From contig OW386286.2 of NCBI GenBank assembly GCA_936432065.2, positions 264,449,987 to 264,513,986 on the forward strand: DNA of 64,000 nt. The letters run 5' to 3'. Of this stretch, positions 31,851-46,800 are shown piece after piece. A program made the translations under genes and the position numbers. Each line of letters opens with the position of its first letter. Positions within the stretch are counted from its first letter, which is position 1. This stretch comes from Rutpela maculata (taxonomy: Eukaryota > Arthropoda > Insecta > Coleoptera > Cerambycidae). The notes beneath the pieces are model-generated. The model was not told the DNA's origin and made no database searches. It saw only the letters and a program-made list of their open reading frames with translations.

Positions 31851-34800
31851 CTGAAAGTTAAAAATGTCATCAATAATAAAATAATTAGCCAGGGGGATTA
31901 ATAACTGATATGACACTGCCTAGTGTTTTAGAGCGCTGTGCTTAAAGATTGGAGGATCGAATCCTATCCACCGCAGAATTTTTTTCATTAATAGTTATTT
32001 TTGTATCTAAGCACTAAAGTTTAACTTTTTACCACGATGTGAAATTTGGCCTCGGCAAATAAGCCACATAAGTGATAACAAGAAACTTTATTGCCAAAAG
32101 GTGCATAGGTATTAAGTTTTTTTTTAAATCCAGAAATTGTGAAATTAAAATTAATCAACTCTATTTTTTAAATAATTTTAAGAGACATTAAGAAATGTTA
32201 CAATTATTTTAAATGTCAAATCTGATTTTTTTTATTTTTTGTAAGAAAAACCATTATTTTTAGTAATATTAATAGTGATATTACAATTCTGAATTTAAGA
32301 AGATAATAATCAACTCTATTATAGTACAGTCGAATTGATTTAATTTAATTTTTTTCAGCGACAACGTTCCACCTGAAATTTTATTGTTGATTATTATGTG
32401 TTATGACCTCCGATTACGAAAAAAATATTTGTGAACAAAAATTCCTTGTGCGTCAAAAGTTATATCCACTTTTTGACGCACTTTCACGCATTTTCAACTT
32501 ACCACTTATAATACACCTAGAGCATTGATAATACCGAGATAATTTTGTCATAGAGACTGCTGAAAGCGTGTTGCTTGATAATAGCCCGAGGCCGTAGACC
32601 GAGGGCTATTACCTTTAAGCAACATGCTTGAAGCATTCTCTACGACAAAATGTTGAGTGTTTATCAATGCTCGAGGTGTATTCGGTAAGTTAATTTTTTA
32701 CTCTCCATTCAATTTGTATTTTCTGATCTAACAAACTTCTAAAAACATTTTCCACTTATCCTTTTCACTTTTAATGGTGTTTTGGGTGTATTTTCAAATA
32801 CAATTTGATTAATTGAATCGTTTGCCAAACTATTGTGACATTTTTATTAATTGATTTTCAGTTTGACATTTGTTGAATTTTAATCTGACATTTGAATATA
32901 TCATGTGTGCCTTGCCTGACAACACCACATGGAGTGGTGTTATCGTATGTAATATCACTAGTGCTTAAAATTTTATCGAAAATTTTTTCGAAAGCGTGTT
33001 GCCTGGTAATATAACGAGTGCAAATTGGCAGTTTATTATCTGATTAAATCCCGACCGCTTTAGCGGGAGGGATTTAATCTTTGATAATAAACTGCCAATT
33101 TGCACGAGTTATATTAACTAAGGGCGACTTAGCTTGAGAAAAAATTTTTAGATAAAATTTAAAGCACGAGTGGTATTTGAGGAGAATATTTCACGAATAA
33201 ATAATTCATTAAGTACATCTTCAATATTATGTTTTCTCATTAACTGCCTTCAGACGTTTTCTTGTCACTTTTTGGAGTTTACTGACCTTTATTTTCAATT
33301 TCATCATTAATTTGATATACAGAAATATTTCCAAACCGACTCATATTGTCAAAACAGCAAATCTGAAACAAACGCAGTAGAAACAACGGAGATTCGCTAT
33401 ATTTTAAAATAATCTAGTGACGTTTCCATGGCAACTAGTAAATAAAACGAGTTGAAACCTTAGATATTATAATATATAGACTGGCTTAACACCTTTCAGG
33501 CGTTTCTGAGGTGCAATACGACGAGGAACGATAGAGAGAGCACTACTTTAGTACCGATGTCTCGCCCAAATAAAATATACACCCATGGTTCCGAGATTGA
33601 CATAGAGAGCGCCATCTAGCGCTACAAGTTATATTCCATAATAAATAAATGTTCATCGACTCATATTTACGTATTTAATCCTCACTTTTAACTTACGAAG
33701 TTTATGAATTATGTTGAGGTTTGCTTTGTTAAGCAAAGAGAATTTTAAATACAACAAATTATAATGTTTGATGCACAGCTTTGGTTCAACGAGTTACTTT
33801 TTGGTAGATTACCATAATATGTAAGTACTATACATTTTTAGTTTGTTCCAGAGCGAATGTGTACTTGACATTTATAATAAATGATTTGCTTACCTTTGTA
33901 ACTACGTTATTGAGCTATTGAAAGCTGTGCTTGACTTGTTCCTGTATTATGAGCTAGGTATATTAAGTACAATCTTTGTGTGTAATTGTTACCTGATTTA
34001 ACACTAGGAAAACTGAAATAGTTACAGATAGGCAAAAGTTACAGCCTATATATTTCAGACAAGATTCGCTTTGGAATTGAGGTGTGTTTTTGTTTGCTAC
34101 TACATAATACAATATTACAATTTACAAGGTAAGTACGTTAACAATTAATAATAAGCTAGAGAAGATATTTATAGATAAAACTTAAAAGCTCGAGTTGCCC
34201 TATTTGCCAAAAATATTTCACGACAAAAACGTCAAAAAATTTTCGCATATTTGCCGCTGCAGCGACCTAAAAAATTAGAGCGATAAATTTTGCATGTTGG
34301 TCCTGTCAAAAGCCGATCTAGCTTGAATTACCACTAATAATGACGTTTGATTGGTGCGATGTTTTGAAAAACGGGCTCTCATTGGCTATAGCGTTAATGA
34401 GTGAAATAATCAGCTATAATATCCCAAGGACGTTGATAATACGAAATAATTTTATCACAGTTTCCGAAAGCACTTGCTTGGTAATATCCCGACGCCGTAG
34501 GCATATAACTTTTGACGCACAAGGAATTTTTGGGCACAAATATTTTTTTTGTAATCAGGAAGTCATAATACATAAGAATCAACAATAAAATTTCAGGTGG
34601 AATGTGGCCGCCGAAAAAATCAATTCAACTGCAATATTAAGTCACAAGCAATGAAAAATGTATGACGTTGATCTGTCACCTTCGCTAACTACAAGAAATC
34701 GTACAGTATTGGATTACTGTACTGACTATTTCTAGCACTTTAATGGGGATTTTAAGGTTCTTTAGTGCCGATTTCAAAAAAAAAATATGTTATTAAATAT

Positions 34801-37800
34801 TAAGCTCCACGGGGGCCCCATTTTGGGTGTGGAGCCCGCTCTCAACCGGCGTCATACCTACTAGATTTGGCTAAGCCGTGCGTGTACAGGGCCTTATTCA
34901 GAGGGTGTTATCCAGATTATATATAACTAATTCTATACGACAGCAAAAAAATTGTTGAGTAACTTATTTTTCGACTTACTTTGGGAATAACTTAAAGTCG
35001 CCTACTCGTGCTTCCTCACCAACTTCAAGGGCATCCAATGATTTAATATCGCCAGAATCAAGCGAGAAATCAAACACATCAATATTTTCTTTTAACCTGG
35101 CAGGGGTAACACTTTTAGGAATGGGCGCAATGTTCCTCTGCAGGAGATACCTCAACATTACCTGCGCATTTGTTTTCTTGTGCTTGTCCGCGATTCTCTT
35201 AATGACTGGATCGTGGAGCATGTCAGGTAGTTGCTTTAGTCTAAAACAGAAATTTTTTTTGAATTAGGATTAATGATGAAAATTAACTAACAATAAACAG
35301 TCGGGAGTGACCGACTGCGAACACTGATTCATATTTTATGCGAACATGGCACCAGTGGCGGTTTTACCACTGGGCACACTGGGCAGATGCCCAGGGCGGC
35401 AAAATTTCAAGGGCGGTAAATTTTTTTTCTTTTGAATATTCCTTTAGTCGTTTTTATGAATTCGCTGACATGGCAGTTCCATTGAAGCCAAAACAACTCA
35501 TCGAGCGATATGGATGGCAGCCAGAAGCGGCTTTATTTCATACCTAATTTATGGTGATGGTCCTTAGAAGACTAATACTTTTTTATTCATTGTTTCATTT
35601 AAGCAAGTAAACCGTAAACCGTTAACGAAATACAAAATAAATTATTTCGGGTTTGATACTTTGATATTATAGTACAACTCGCTCAATTTCTTATCATCTA
35701 AATGAACTAAATAAAATTATAATAAATAAGCCATTAAACAAAATAAGTAAAATAACTCTCTTAGTACCGTCATTAGAATTTATTATTAATTATTTATTAT
35801 GTCTTGCTCCCTGTTCCTGTATTCAATGTTTTTATCAAAGGCGGCCTTTCGGCTTTGTTTTTTGATGAGAGCGACAATAGTGTGCAATTCACATTGTGCA
35901 CGTAGAAGTTGCAGCAAACATTTTTTAAGACTAGGGGTGGCATCTTAAAATAGTGCCGGGGGCGGCAGGCATGTTAAAACCGCCCCTGCATGGCACAATA
36001 CATTTTTAAAAGGTGCCACTATTATAGTCGAGTCAATGAAGGTTTAATTCTCAGCAACAACTCCGATTTTGATCATTTTTTTTAAATGTGTGTTTTTTAA
36101 TACTACTCAAAATGAGAAACAAGTGACGCAAATACCTTGGGAGTATCTAAATTTTTGTACCCTAGCATTTTTTACGTATTTTCTTTAGTCTTTGAATTAT
36201 TGTGAAAAAATTAAAATTTTTTAATGAATTTTAAAAATCATTGCAAATTTGAATCAAACCGGTCGAACTTCTAGAACATATTGTTAGTACTTAAATAAAG
36301 TGAATTGTAAATGGATTACGTTCAATTTCAATTCTTGCATTGGTTTCATTTTCTCCGAAAAAAAGAGACAAGCATTTTATTTTCATCATAACTCCGTTAG
36401 TTTTTATGCTAACGACTTTTACCAAAGTTCTTTTTAAAGGTCTTTTCAAGTATTTTCAAAAATGTTTTATATGTTTTCCTCCAAAAATTTTCCGTTTTTC
36501 CATTATTTAATGTTGAAAGGATCAAATTAAGTTTTCGGCGAACAAAAAGTCACCTTCATCGAGCCATAACTCGGTTCGTATTGCATCCACAGAAATAAAA
36601 ACAAAACCAATCGATTTGTTATTTTATAGGCTTAATTTTAGCTAGTAATAATTTTTTTGTTAAAACGTAAAGTTTTCGAGTTATTAGTGAAAAATCGTTC
36701 TAAAACATGCATTTTTTATCAAGAATTCTAAGCGAAAAACCTTCAAACACTGGACTAAATTAACTAAATCCTAAATGTGGAGAAAAAACATACAAAAATA
36801 GATTTTTGCTGTAAAAGTTGTTATTATTGTTTAAACAATATAAATAATTATGAACCCCGACTGTGAGAAACATTTTTGAACTTAAATTTTCAATAAAAAC
36901 AACTCTGTTTTATAAATACCGCGAAAATATATTTTTAAAATATATTTTTTTGTAAATATTGTTATTATTGTTTAAACAATATAAATAATTATTTGCGCTA
37001 CTTGGGATGTTTCTGATTTTGAATAATATTAAAAAACACACATTAAAAAAATTTTATCAAAATGCTGTTGCTGAGAATTAAGAGGTTTTGACGATTTTTA
37101 GGCTTCATTGGCTCGACTACTAAGATTAAGTACACATTCAATAATTCTGCAACTATCAATCGCTATGTAATAATATTTTTAGATTAAAACAATGTATACC
37201 TTCTAAAGTGCTCCACACTCTAAACTACAGTTACGATATTTTATACATTTTCGTATTTTTGTGCTTAATTAAGAGCCTTAATAACACTGCTCTAAAATTC
37301 TAATAAAACATATTTATATACAGCAAGACAGTTTACACGCCTCTGGTAATCACCCTATATGTGTGATATTACTCAATTTCAATAAGGGCATTATACCATG
37401 CTGTTCTACATTTAAAATTATTGTGCTAGAATCGTCGTTTTAATAGGTATTCAGCAATGCTCGATTGGAAATTCCATTCGTATTTTAACAGTTCTTAATC
37501 AAAAACTTTTGGATCATTTTGCTCAAAAATTATAATAGCACATAGTTTATATTAAAATATGATAGTTCCACGCATCTGACGATCACAGTGTATGACGTAC
37601 ATGATCCAATTTTACTAAGAAGTATTCTATCATGCTACTTAAAATATGTACCAATTTGAAATTTTAAGTTCAACAGAAGTTATTGTTTTTATAGATATTC
37701 GCAGTCGACAGCGTCTGACTGCACCTTCGTTTTATAATAATCGTTTTACAAATTTGAACTAAAGAACTTGTCATAATTCATCGTACATATTAGGTATTCG

Positions 37801-40800
37801 ACAACGTCCGACTGCAGGTTCCCTTAGTTTCGTAATAGTCTTAATAGTTCCGTAATAGTCTTAATAGTTTCGTAATAGTATTAAAAACACCCCAATAAGA
37901 ATTTAAGGTAAAATTGTTATGTAAAGTTCGCTCAGACCTGAAAGGGCGTACTGTATATTGTAGTTTAGATATTTTGTACATTTTGTATTTTTTATGTTCT
38001 TAATCAAAAATCTTTTTTAATATTTTGCTGTAAAAGTAAAGGATAATTTATATAAAACATGATAGTTTACACGCCTCTGACAATCACCATGTATGATGAT
38101 CCAGTTTTAATAGGAAGTATTCTACCATGGTATTTTATATTTGTTCCAAATTCGAAATACAAATTTTACAGAAATTATGCAACTTTTTATAATTTCATAA
38201 CAGACTTATTAGGAAAAAAACTTTAATGATATTTTAAGGTAAAATTGATAATAGCATCTAACCTATATGAAATGAGTTCCAACCTGAAATACCTCGATAA
38301 TTATCGTTTTTTTTTTTTCGAAAAATTTGTAGACAGCATATGTAAAGAGAATTGATTGAGCTTTCCGATGCTTTTTTAATTTTTTCTCATACACAACATA
38401 AAAAACAAAACTTTTGACCGAATATGCGCTCCGGGCTATTGCAGTTCGCAGAGAAGTTTTGCATTTTCCGCCGCGGAACTTTAATATACAAAGCTACAAG
38501 CAGTTTATGCACTATTTCGATTCGATTAAAAATCACATTCTACCTCCGCTTAAAGGTGGCTAAATCTTTGAAGACAACAAATATAAAAAGGTCAACAAAA
38601 ATTAAATTTTACAGTTAATCTTATTAATAAACAAACTGAGTAATTTAAAAAAATGTTTCTCAATTTAATACTTATTGTTATAATCGTAGATAAAGTATAG
38701 TATTCAACTTGCGGTAATGGTAATAACTCACTTGATGAATTACAGCACTCGCCTACGCGCGGCTCGTGCTGCAAACTTTCATCTGCGTGAGTTATTACCT
38801 ACATTACCGCTCGTTGAATAATATACTATTCTATGCAGTTTTAATTGAATGGTTCAAAATAAAATAATAATTTATTGAAAAAATGGGAAGTTTCAAAAAA
38901 ATAATTTTATATTCCTGAACTTTGGTATAGAGGTATAAAATTGCATTCTAAATAACTTTTCTCAGTGGAATTTTTTCATATTTTGAAAAATAAAGGTACT
39001 TTATTAGTGGTGATTCTTACAACTTTGCTTATAAAACACCCTGTAGAACACCAAATCAAGTCATTTTTGGTGTACTTTAGTTTTACAACAAGCAGGACTC
39101 AATCCCCAAATACCATTCCAAAATTCCAAAATTTTTGGTCCATTACACCTATTGTTACACCTATCCTGGGACACACTGTATATGATTCAAATTTGAAAAG
39201 AAAATTTTGAGGCCAACAAAAGTTATCTTATTTAATAGATATTGGTACTCGGCAGCGCAAGATTGCAAACCTTATTTATTTCATAATAGTTTTATTAAAT
39301 ATACCTTAATGATGTTTTAGGGTAAAATTTATATACAGATTGTGATATTTAATAACGCAAACGCAACACGGGGTGTATTTTGGACCGCTTTGGCCGATTT
39401 TAATTTTTTTTTTGAGATATAGTGCTCGATGAGTTTTATTTGACTGTTTTGAAAAGTTTGTAATTTTCATATTTTCAAGGCCTACTAAGCTCCTCTAGTA
39501 TTCGATTTGCAGTTGTCTCAAATATCTCTATACAAAATTTTAGCTCGATACTTCATATAGGGTGTTTGTTATCAATAGCCAAATTCAAAATTTCTCACTT
39601 TTCGACTGGCCCTGTATAAAAGTCGGTTACGTTTACTAAAAAGATAAACTAGTCATTCGACTTAAGGAACATAAAATACTAAATGAGAAAGAAAAGTTAT
39701 TCTTTAAATAAATAGTGCTTTTATACATTATTCGGTTGATGTTTTAATAATAATATGGATTTGATCAAACTACTCACTTTACTCCAATATTAACTGCAAA
39801 CTTATTAAATCCTGGACATCCCAAAGGTGAATATGCTACAACGACAATTCCATTTTGGTGACAGAAGTTCACAAGCTCCCGTTGTTGCAAATATACGTGT
39901 AGTTCGACTTGTAAATTGGCTGGTTTAATCCTCGCAGATTTAAGAATTTTTTCGATCTGTCTTATGTTAAAATTGGACAGTCCTATAGTTTTAGTTCTGC
40001 CCGCATCAACTTGCTCTTCCATTTTCTAAAAATTATAATAAATTCAATTCTATTGTAATGTCATTAATGAGAATATTGAAGAATAATGGACCTAACACAG
40101 AACCTTACACCCGAAGTAGATACAAATTCTGCAGAGCGTTGATCACATAATTTAAAATGGTGATGTCTATTTTCAAGATATGATTTGAAAAATAATAGAA
40201 GGGCCAGATCTTGAGAGATTGTTGAAATTTTGAACATAATATACTGTGATCAAATCTGTCAAATGCTTTAGTGAGGAAATGAATGGACCCTATGCCTAAT
40301 ATAAAATTTCAAATAAATATTCACTATACCTTCCATACAGCTATGTGGTCAGATTTGTCCGCTTCTAAACTATCAAGTGTGAATTCCCCTTCAACATATT
40401 TAGCCCCAACGGCAAAATGAATCAAATATAAATCAACATAATCCAGCTGAAGGTTTGCTAGAGACTTCTTCATAAACATTTCTACTCGGTCTTCGTGGAT
40501 TCCTATCATGGGCAGTTTAGTAGTGATGAAAAGATCCTCCCTCTTTAGCTTGCCAGAAGAAAACCATTTTTTTAGTACCCGTCCAATGATTTCCTCGTTT
40601 TGGTAAACAAATGCAGTATCAATATGGCGGTATCCAGCCTCCAAGGCGGCATTTAATGCATTTTCTAATTCAGCGTCATCAGTGGCCTGTAAAACGAAAC
40701 ACTATTTAAAAAACGCAACATCAAATGTTTTATATGTTGGATACATCATACCACATCACATCCAGAGACCGTAACCGAATCGAAACCGTAACCAAAAACC

Positions 40801-43800
40801 GCACCGTAATTACGAATTTTTTCTAACCGTAGCCAAAACCGAAAACCGGAATAAGATTTCTGGTAAACCGAAAATGTAACCGAATACCGGAATGAGAGGT
40901 TCTGGTAAACCGAAACCGAAACGAGTATGATAAGTTGGGTATATTAATTTACCCACATTTAAATTGTGAATAAAGTATCTACATAAACATTCAAATCTTT
41001 AAACCGTGATGTAAAAATACCAATTTGTATGGTGAAAACCATATCTAAATCGATTCGTCCATTAAAAAGATTATAGAAGATAGAAGGCAAGTAAAAACAC
41101 AAACTTACTTACTTCTAATGTAAAAACCAATATTAAGGCGCCACTGTCAGAAGGCCGTAACTCTCTTAGAAAGCACACATATGTTTATAGGAACTGTTCT
41201 TCCAAGATGTGTCGACTCTAAGGTTCTCTCGTATTCAACTTTTAGGCGAGAAGTGAGTGTGGGGATGAATAGTCAGACTATCCTTGTTCTTCGAACGCGC
41301 AGTAGCGGTGCAGTTATCTCTTTCTAGAAGGACGGTCCGTACTGGCCCGAAATATGGTCAGAAGTATACTATGACCTGTAGTGTTATATTCTACAACTTA
41401 TCCTGTTAACCACTATGCAAAATGGTGACTCAAAATACGAGATAATTACTACCTACCTCAGGCGGGTTATTGCGAGCTCGTTCCAGTTACGAGTTCTTAC
41501 AGAAATTGAAGACCAAGTGGATAAAGGTGTTATGTCACACTTTTAAAGTTTTGAGTAAATTAAACAAAACGGTTTCGAGTTGGAACTTATTTATTTTGTC
41601 TTCGATTCAAATGAATAATACCTCATAAAATAGATAATTTTGGGTTATGTTCTTTTGTTTACACTAATATTAAAGAAAAATATCAAGCTGTTATGAAACT
41701 AGATTTTTCTGTCCAAAACTGTGTACATCCACTAAAATTACTGGTTGTATGTATGACATGGCGCCTTTATAATTAAAAAGTTTCTATAAAATATTACAAA
41801 TTTAGAATTCACCGTTTATTCGATGTTAAATCTACATCAGGGGTGTTCAAAAATTGCATAAAGTAATTTTTTTTTAAAATGCGACATAACACCTTTATCC
41901 AATAATTCTTACATTATTTTGAATCAGGCTCTGCTTCTGGTGTGGTTTCACACCAGCTGCTCATTGGCTAATGACATTTTTTGGTGGGGATCGTGAGTTA
42001 CGAAGCCACCTTATACTCTATTTTGCTGTTCTTGAGGGGCGTTGGAAGATGGTAAGCAAGGTAAGCAAGGCTTAGGGGAGCCACTGAGTAAGGGGCGCCA
42101 TTTCATTATTTAATTTCTTGCTTGTGGAACCTTGTGGTGTCTTATGCGTTTCGCAACCTTGAAAATATTTGTATTGTATTGTGGGTGGACTAGGGGCATC
42201 CTCTATTACCTATTTTGTATATATAGCCATTGAACTACAGGGGCGGACTGGCCCACCGGGACACCGGGACGAATCGCGGTGGCCCGCTCCAATAGTGCGC
42301 CGCTGGCTCCGGCTGCTTGGCAAGATGGCCGGCGCCTGCTGGTGGCTATGTAGAAGAACGCACTACCGGGCGTCAAAATGACGCGACACCAATTTATTTT
42401 TCAGGGGGCGCCAGTCGCGTATTACCCCGTTCTTCTACCTCCCAGGCGGGTTCGAGATAAGATGTACTTCGGTAGCCGAGTAATGGACCAAGGCTGCACT
42501 ACCACAGATCGGAAACTACGCTCTCTCTGGACCTGAATTCCCTCGTTAGGGGTTTAGGCACCTCTTAATTTCCTGAATTTTTGCATAAAAAAATCCCAAC
42601 CGAAGAATTTCTCTGCGGAGGGATTAGTTTTGGTACGCGAAAATCACGTTTTGGTCCATTAATAACGGAATATATTTCTCAAAAAACGCATAAAAAAATC
42701 CCTATCAAACCTCCGTAAAGCAACCAGAAGGTCGAACGTTAATGCGAATTAACTCGACACATCCGGTTTTCTATACGAAAGTTCCAGGGATTATAGACCG
42801 TCAACAGGCCTCAAGATCAATTAAGAAATATTAGTTCAAAGAATCCGTTTATTTAACAGAATTGGTTATACAAAATTCTCAAGATAAGAATCGTGCCTTC
42901 CCCAATCAAGGTAGTGACTTTCAGACCATACAAGCGAGAGCGCTCACGCTAACGATCGATTAGGTAGAAAAGATTCATACATACCTTCTCAGAATCAAAA
43001 TGCGAGCTTTTAAAATCATTTCAGACTCTGGGTAAATGAATAATTAAGGCTGACTGAAATTAACTTAAAAAAGTTTTACTAATTGAATTTAGTTTCGCTA
43101 GAGACTACTTAGCTTTAAAGTTCTTGTATCGTGGAGATTCACGTACTCAAACACATTCAGAGGACTTACTACTGCATAAGTTGAGTGGCGTTCGATCAGT
43201 CTACGACTTACTAACCCTTATCACAGTCGTTCAATATTATCGATTTGGCAGCGTCTCACCTTCGAGCGACTTTTAGGCAAAATTGAATTTTTGGATTTTT
43301 ATGCACAAGGCGTTTTCCTCTATAACTTTGTCATTTGAAAAGCCCTGTTATTGGCTTTTCTACCATTGCTTTGTCTGGACCACTCAACGCGCTCGACCAA
43401 ATTGCGAGCCGCTGGGTCAATCCAAACTCTTTCTATGCGAGAAACCGGCCTTGTACATGTGCATTGATTTTTACCAATTTTTTGCTTATCGGCACTACGC
43501 CGGCTTTGACAAAATCTTCTATTTTGCCTTTCGGATGCAGTGCATCGTTAAAATTTTATGCTCATACTTTAGAATTGGGCTTTCAATGACCGTACCTCAA
43601 AGGTCAATGTCTTTGGTTGAGGAATAAAAAATAAAAAATAATTTAAATTATATTTTCGTGGTACTTTTTAAACTGACTTTGTGGTACTTTTGAAAAATCC
43701 ATTTTAAGACCAATTTTAGCGTACTTTTGAAAAATCGATTTTCGAGCCAAATTTCAAGGTACTTTTGAAAAACTAATCTGCGGGTGAAATTTTGGCGTAC

Positions 43801-46800
43801 TTTTGAAAAATCGATTTTCAAGCCAAATTTCAAGGTACTTTTGAAAAGTTAATCCGCGGGTGAAATTTTGGCGTACTTTTGAAAAATCGATTTTCAAGCC
43901 AAATTTCAAGGTACTTTTGAAAAGTTAATCTGCGGGTGAAATTTTGGCGTACTTTTGAAAAATCGATCTTCAAGCCAAATTTCAAGGTACTTTTGAAAAG
44001 TTAATCTGCGGGTGAAATTTTGGCGTACTTTTGAAATATCAATCTTCAAGCCAAATTTCAACGCAGTTTTGAAAAATTAGTCTGCAAGTGAAACTTTGGC
44101 GTACTTTCGATAAATCGATTCCTGGGCCAAATTTTGACGCCCTTCCAAAAATATTATTTTTCAAAGTCCAATTTATGGTACCTTTGAAAAAGTATATTAT
44201 TCATAAATCTTTGTCATTATATACTTCTACTCTCATATTCTGAACCAAAAACATTTTTCCTAAGTGAAAATTCGGTGTTTCTTCGAATTTTCACCTGGTC
44301 ATTTCCAACGCCTTATAGAACCCAAAACGGCCCTTGTGGACTGATCTGCGCCTCTGCAGACTCCCAAAAATGTCTTTAAATGAAATTTTTGCCTAAGTCG
44401 AATCTTGATTATGTCTTCAACTTAGGACGATTTTGGAGAGTTCTACAACAGCTACACTGAAACGGTGATAAGATCCAGCGCCGCTAAACTGTTGCCAGTC
44501 CGCCCTTGTTGAACTAAGTAAAATGACGAACAGGAGCGATAACCAGTGGCGGCTCGTCAGTGGAGGCAGGGGAGGCTGTGCCTCCTTTAGCAGCATATCC
44601 AGGGATGGTGAGGAAAAGTACAAATTGTAATCATATTGCAAGTTAATTGTCTTTTAAATATCAAGCCTCCTCTGCACAAAATATCACGAGCCGCCACTGG
44701 CGATAACTGCAGACTTAGCGTTCCAGTTTGTCATTTAGTTCAAAGTTCGATGGCTGGAACCTTGAAACATGATTCATACCATTAATGAATAAATTGTGAA
44801 TAATTTTGACCATGTAAAAAATTTTATCAATACCAACCATTTTGGAGCTACATGAATTTTTTTCTCCATTTTTTTTGTCTCTATAAATTTTGAAAACTCC
44901 TGTAACTTTTCTGTTTATCATTTTAGAACACCAATTATTTAGAACTTTTATCTTATAAAATTCCATACTTCCTATGTTATTACATATTTTGAAAATTTTG
45001 ACTAATTGCAAATTTTTAAAATTAGTTGAATTTGAAAAATTCTGAAAATTATAAAAATTTTCAAAATATGTAATAATATAGGAAGTATGGAATTTTATAA
45101 GATAAAAGTTCTAAATAATTGGTGTTCTAAAATGATAAACAGAAAAGTTACAGGAGTTTTCAAAATTTACCAAGACAAAAAAATGGAGAAAAAAAAATTC
45201 ATGTAGCTCCAAAACGGCTGGTATTTACAAAATTTTTTACATGGTCAAAATTATTCACAATTTATTCATTAATCGTATGAATCATGTTTGAAGGTTCCAG
45301 CCATCGAAAAATTATTTCTCACCGCAGCGCCATCTCTATGCACTGCCATGGAACAATTCTAACTGCAGTTATTTGATGTTAATTATCCGTGATTTACAAA
45401 TTTTAAATATTTTCATTATTTCACGAGATAATGACCCGGGGACTTTTAGGTGAAACGCCCTGTATCTAGATTCTTCTTATTAGTGTTTTTTTAGAAGTGG
45501 ACAAGTATTTAACATATAGATTAGTAAAATTTTAATTAAGGAGTTTTTGAAATTCATATTACTTCTACATCCAGTGGAATTATAGTAACGACAAAAAAAT
45601 TTTTGAAAATTTTTATTGTTCAAATAGGTTTAGAGTGTCATGAAACGTCGAGATTTTAAATCTGAGTGAAAAAAAATTTCTCGCTTTCTGTCGGTCTGTA
45701 ACTTTTTTGTGCCCACGTTTACTATGGAATCATTTAAGGTATTGACTTGAAATTTGGTACTTTAACGGGATCTAGAACTAGATTATTTTCATCTTCTTCC
45801 GTCGAAGGATTGGAGGTAAAATGGGGTAAATGGGGGGGTAAATAGGTAAGTCAAGCAGGTAAGAGTCCATAAAATTGGTATTTAGTGTATACAAGAGAAG
45901 CTAAGGTTTCAAAAAAATTTTTGGCTTTAACCACCCCCAATACCACCCCTACCCATTAATAGAGGGGATGAAAAAAAATTGTGATTTAGTGTGTGTACAA
46001 GAACCAAAAGCCTCAAAATATATTTTTACTTCATCACTACCACCCTCATATCACCACCCCCACCCCACTACCATGTGGGATATCGTTTTATGAGTTTTTG
46101 GGGTAGACGATTTCAAATATTATATTATTGAAGTTCTATAAACAATTATTTCCACATACAAAATTTTTTCGTTGAGACTTGGATAGAAAATCTGGATCAA
46201 TCAATCAACAAGACTTTATTTAAAATTTAAAAATACGGGTGCGCGTAGTCGGAACCTGACCCGGAGCTAACCAGGCAACCACGATGCGCAGCACCATGGT
46301 AGGTGTAAGGTTGGGTGGAGTAGGTCCGGTTCTACTAAGAACGGTAATTCGCCGAGCGAAGGTTAAAACAGGTCCGTACTCAAAAGATATGTTGAAACTA
46401 TTTTCTATTTATTTTAGATTGTATTACTTCCACGTCCAGTGGAAGTATAGTAACGACAAAAAAAAATTTAAAAATTTTTATTGTCCAAAAAAAATTAAAA
46501 TGTCATGAAACGTCGAGATTTTAAGTTTGAGCGAAAAAAATTTCTGTCTGTCTGTCGGTCTGTCGGTCTGTCTGTCTGTAACTTTTTTTGTGCGCACGTT
46601 TACTCTGGAACCGTTTAAGATATTGACTTGAAATTTGGTACACATATGTACTTTAACGAGATCTAGAACTAGATTATATTTTCATCTTGTTCCGTCGAAG
46701 GATTGGGGGGTAAATTGGGGTAAATTTGGGGTAAATAGGTCAATCAAGCAGGTAAGAGTCCATAAAATTGGTATTTAGTATATACAAGAGAAGCTAAGGT

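Noticed and set aside
43660..44160. Regular repeats that could suggest a CRISPR-like array
   Set aside because: The units are contiguous 76-bp tandem repeats with no unique spacers, inside a eukaryotic hAT element.
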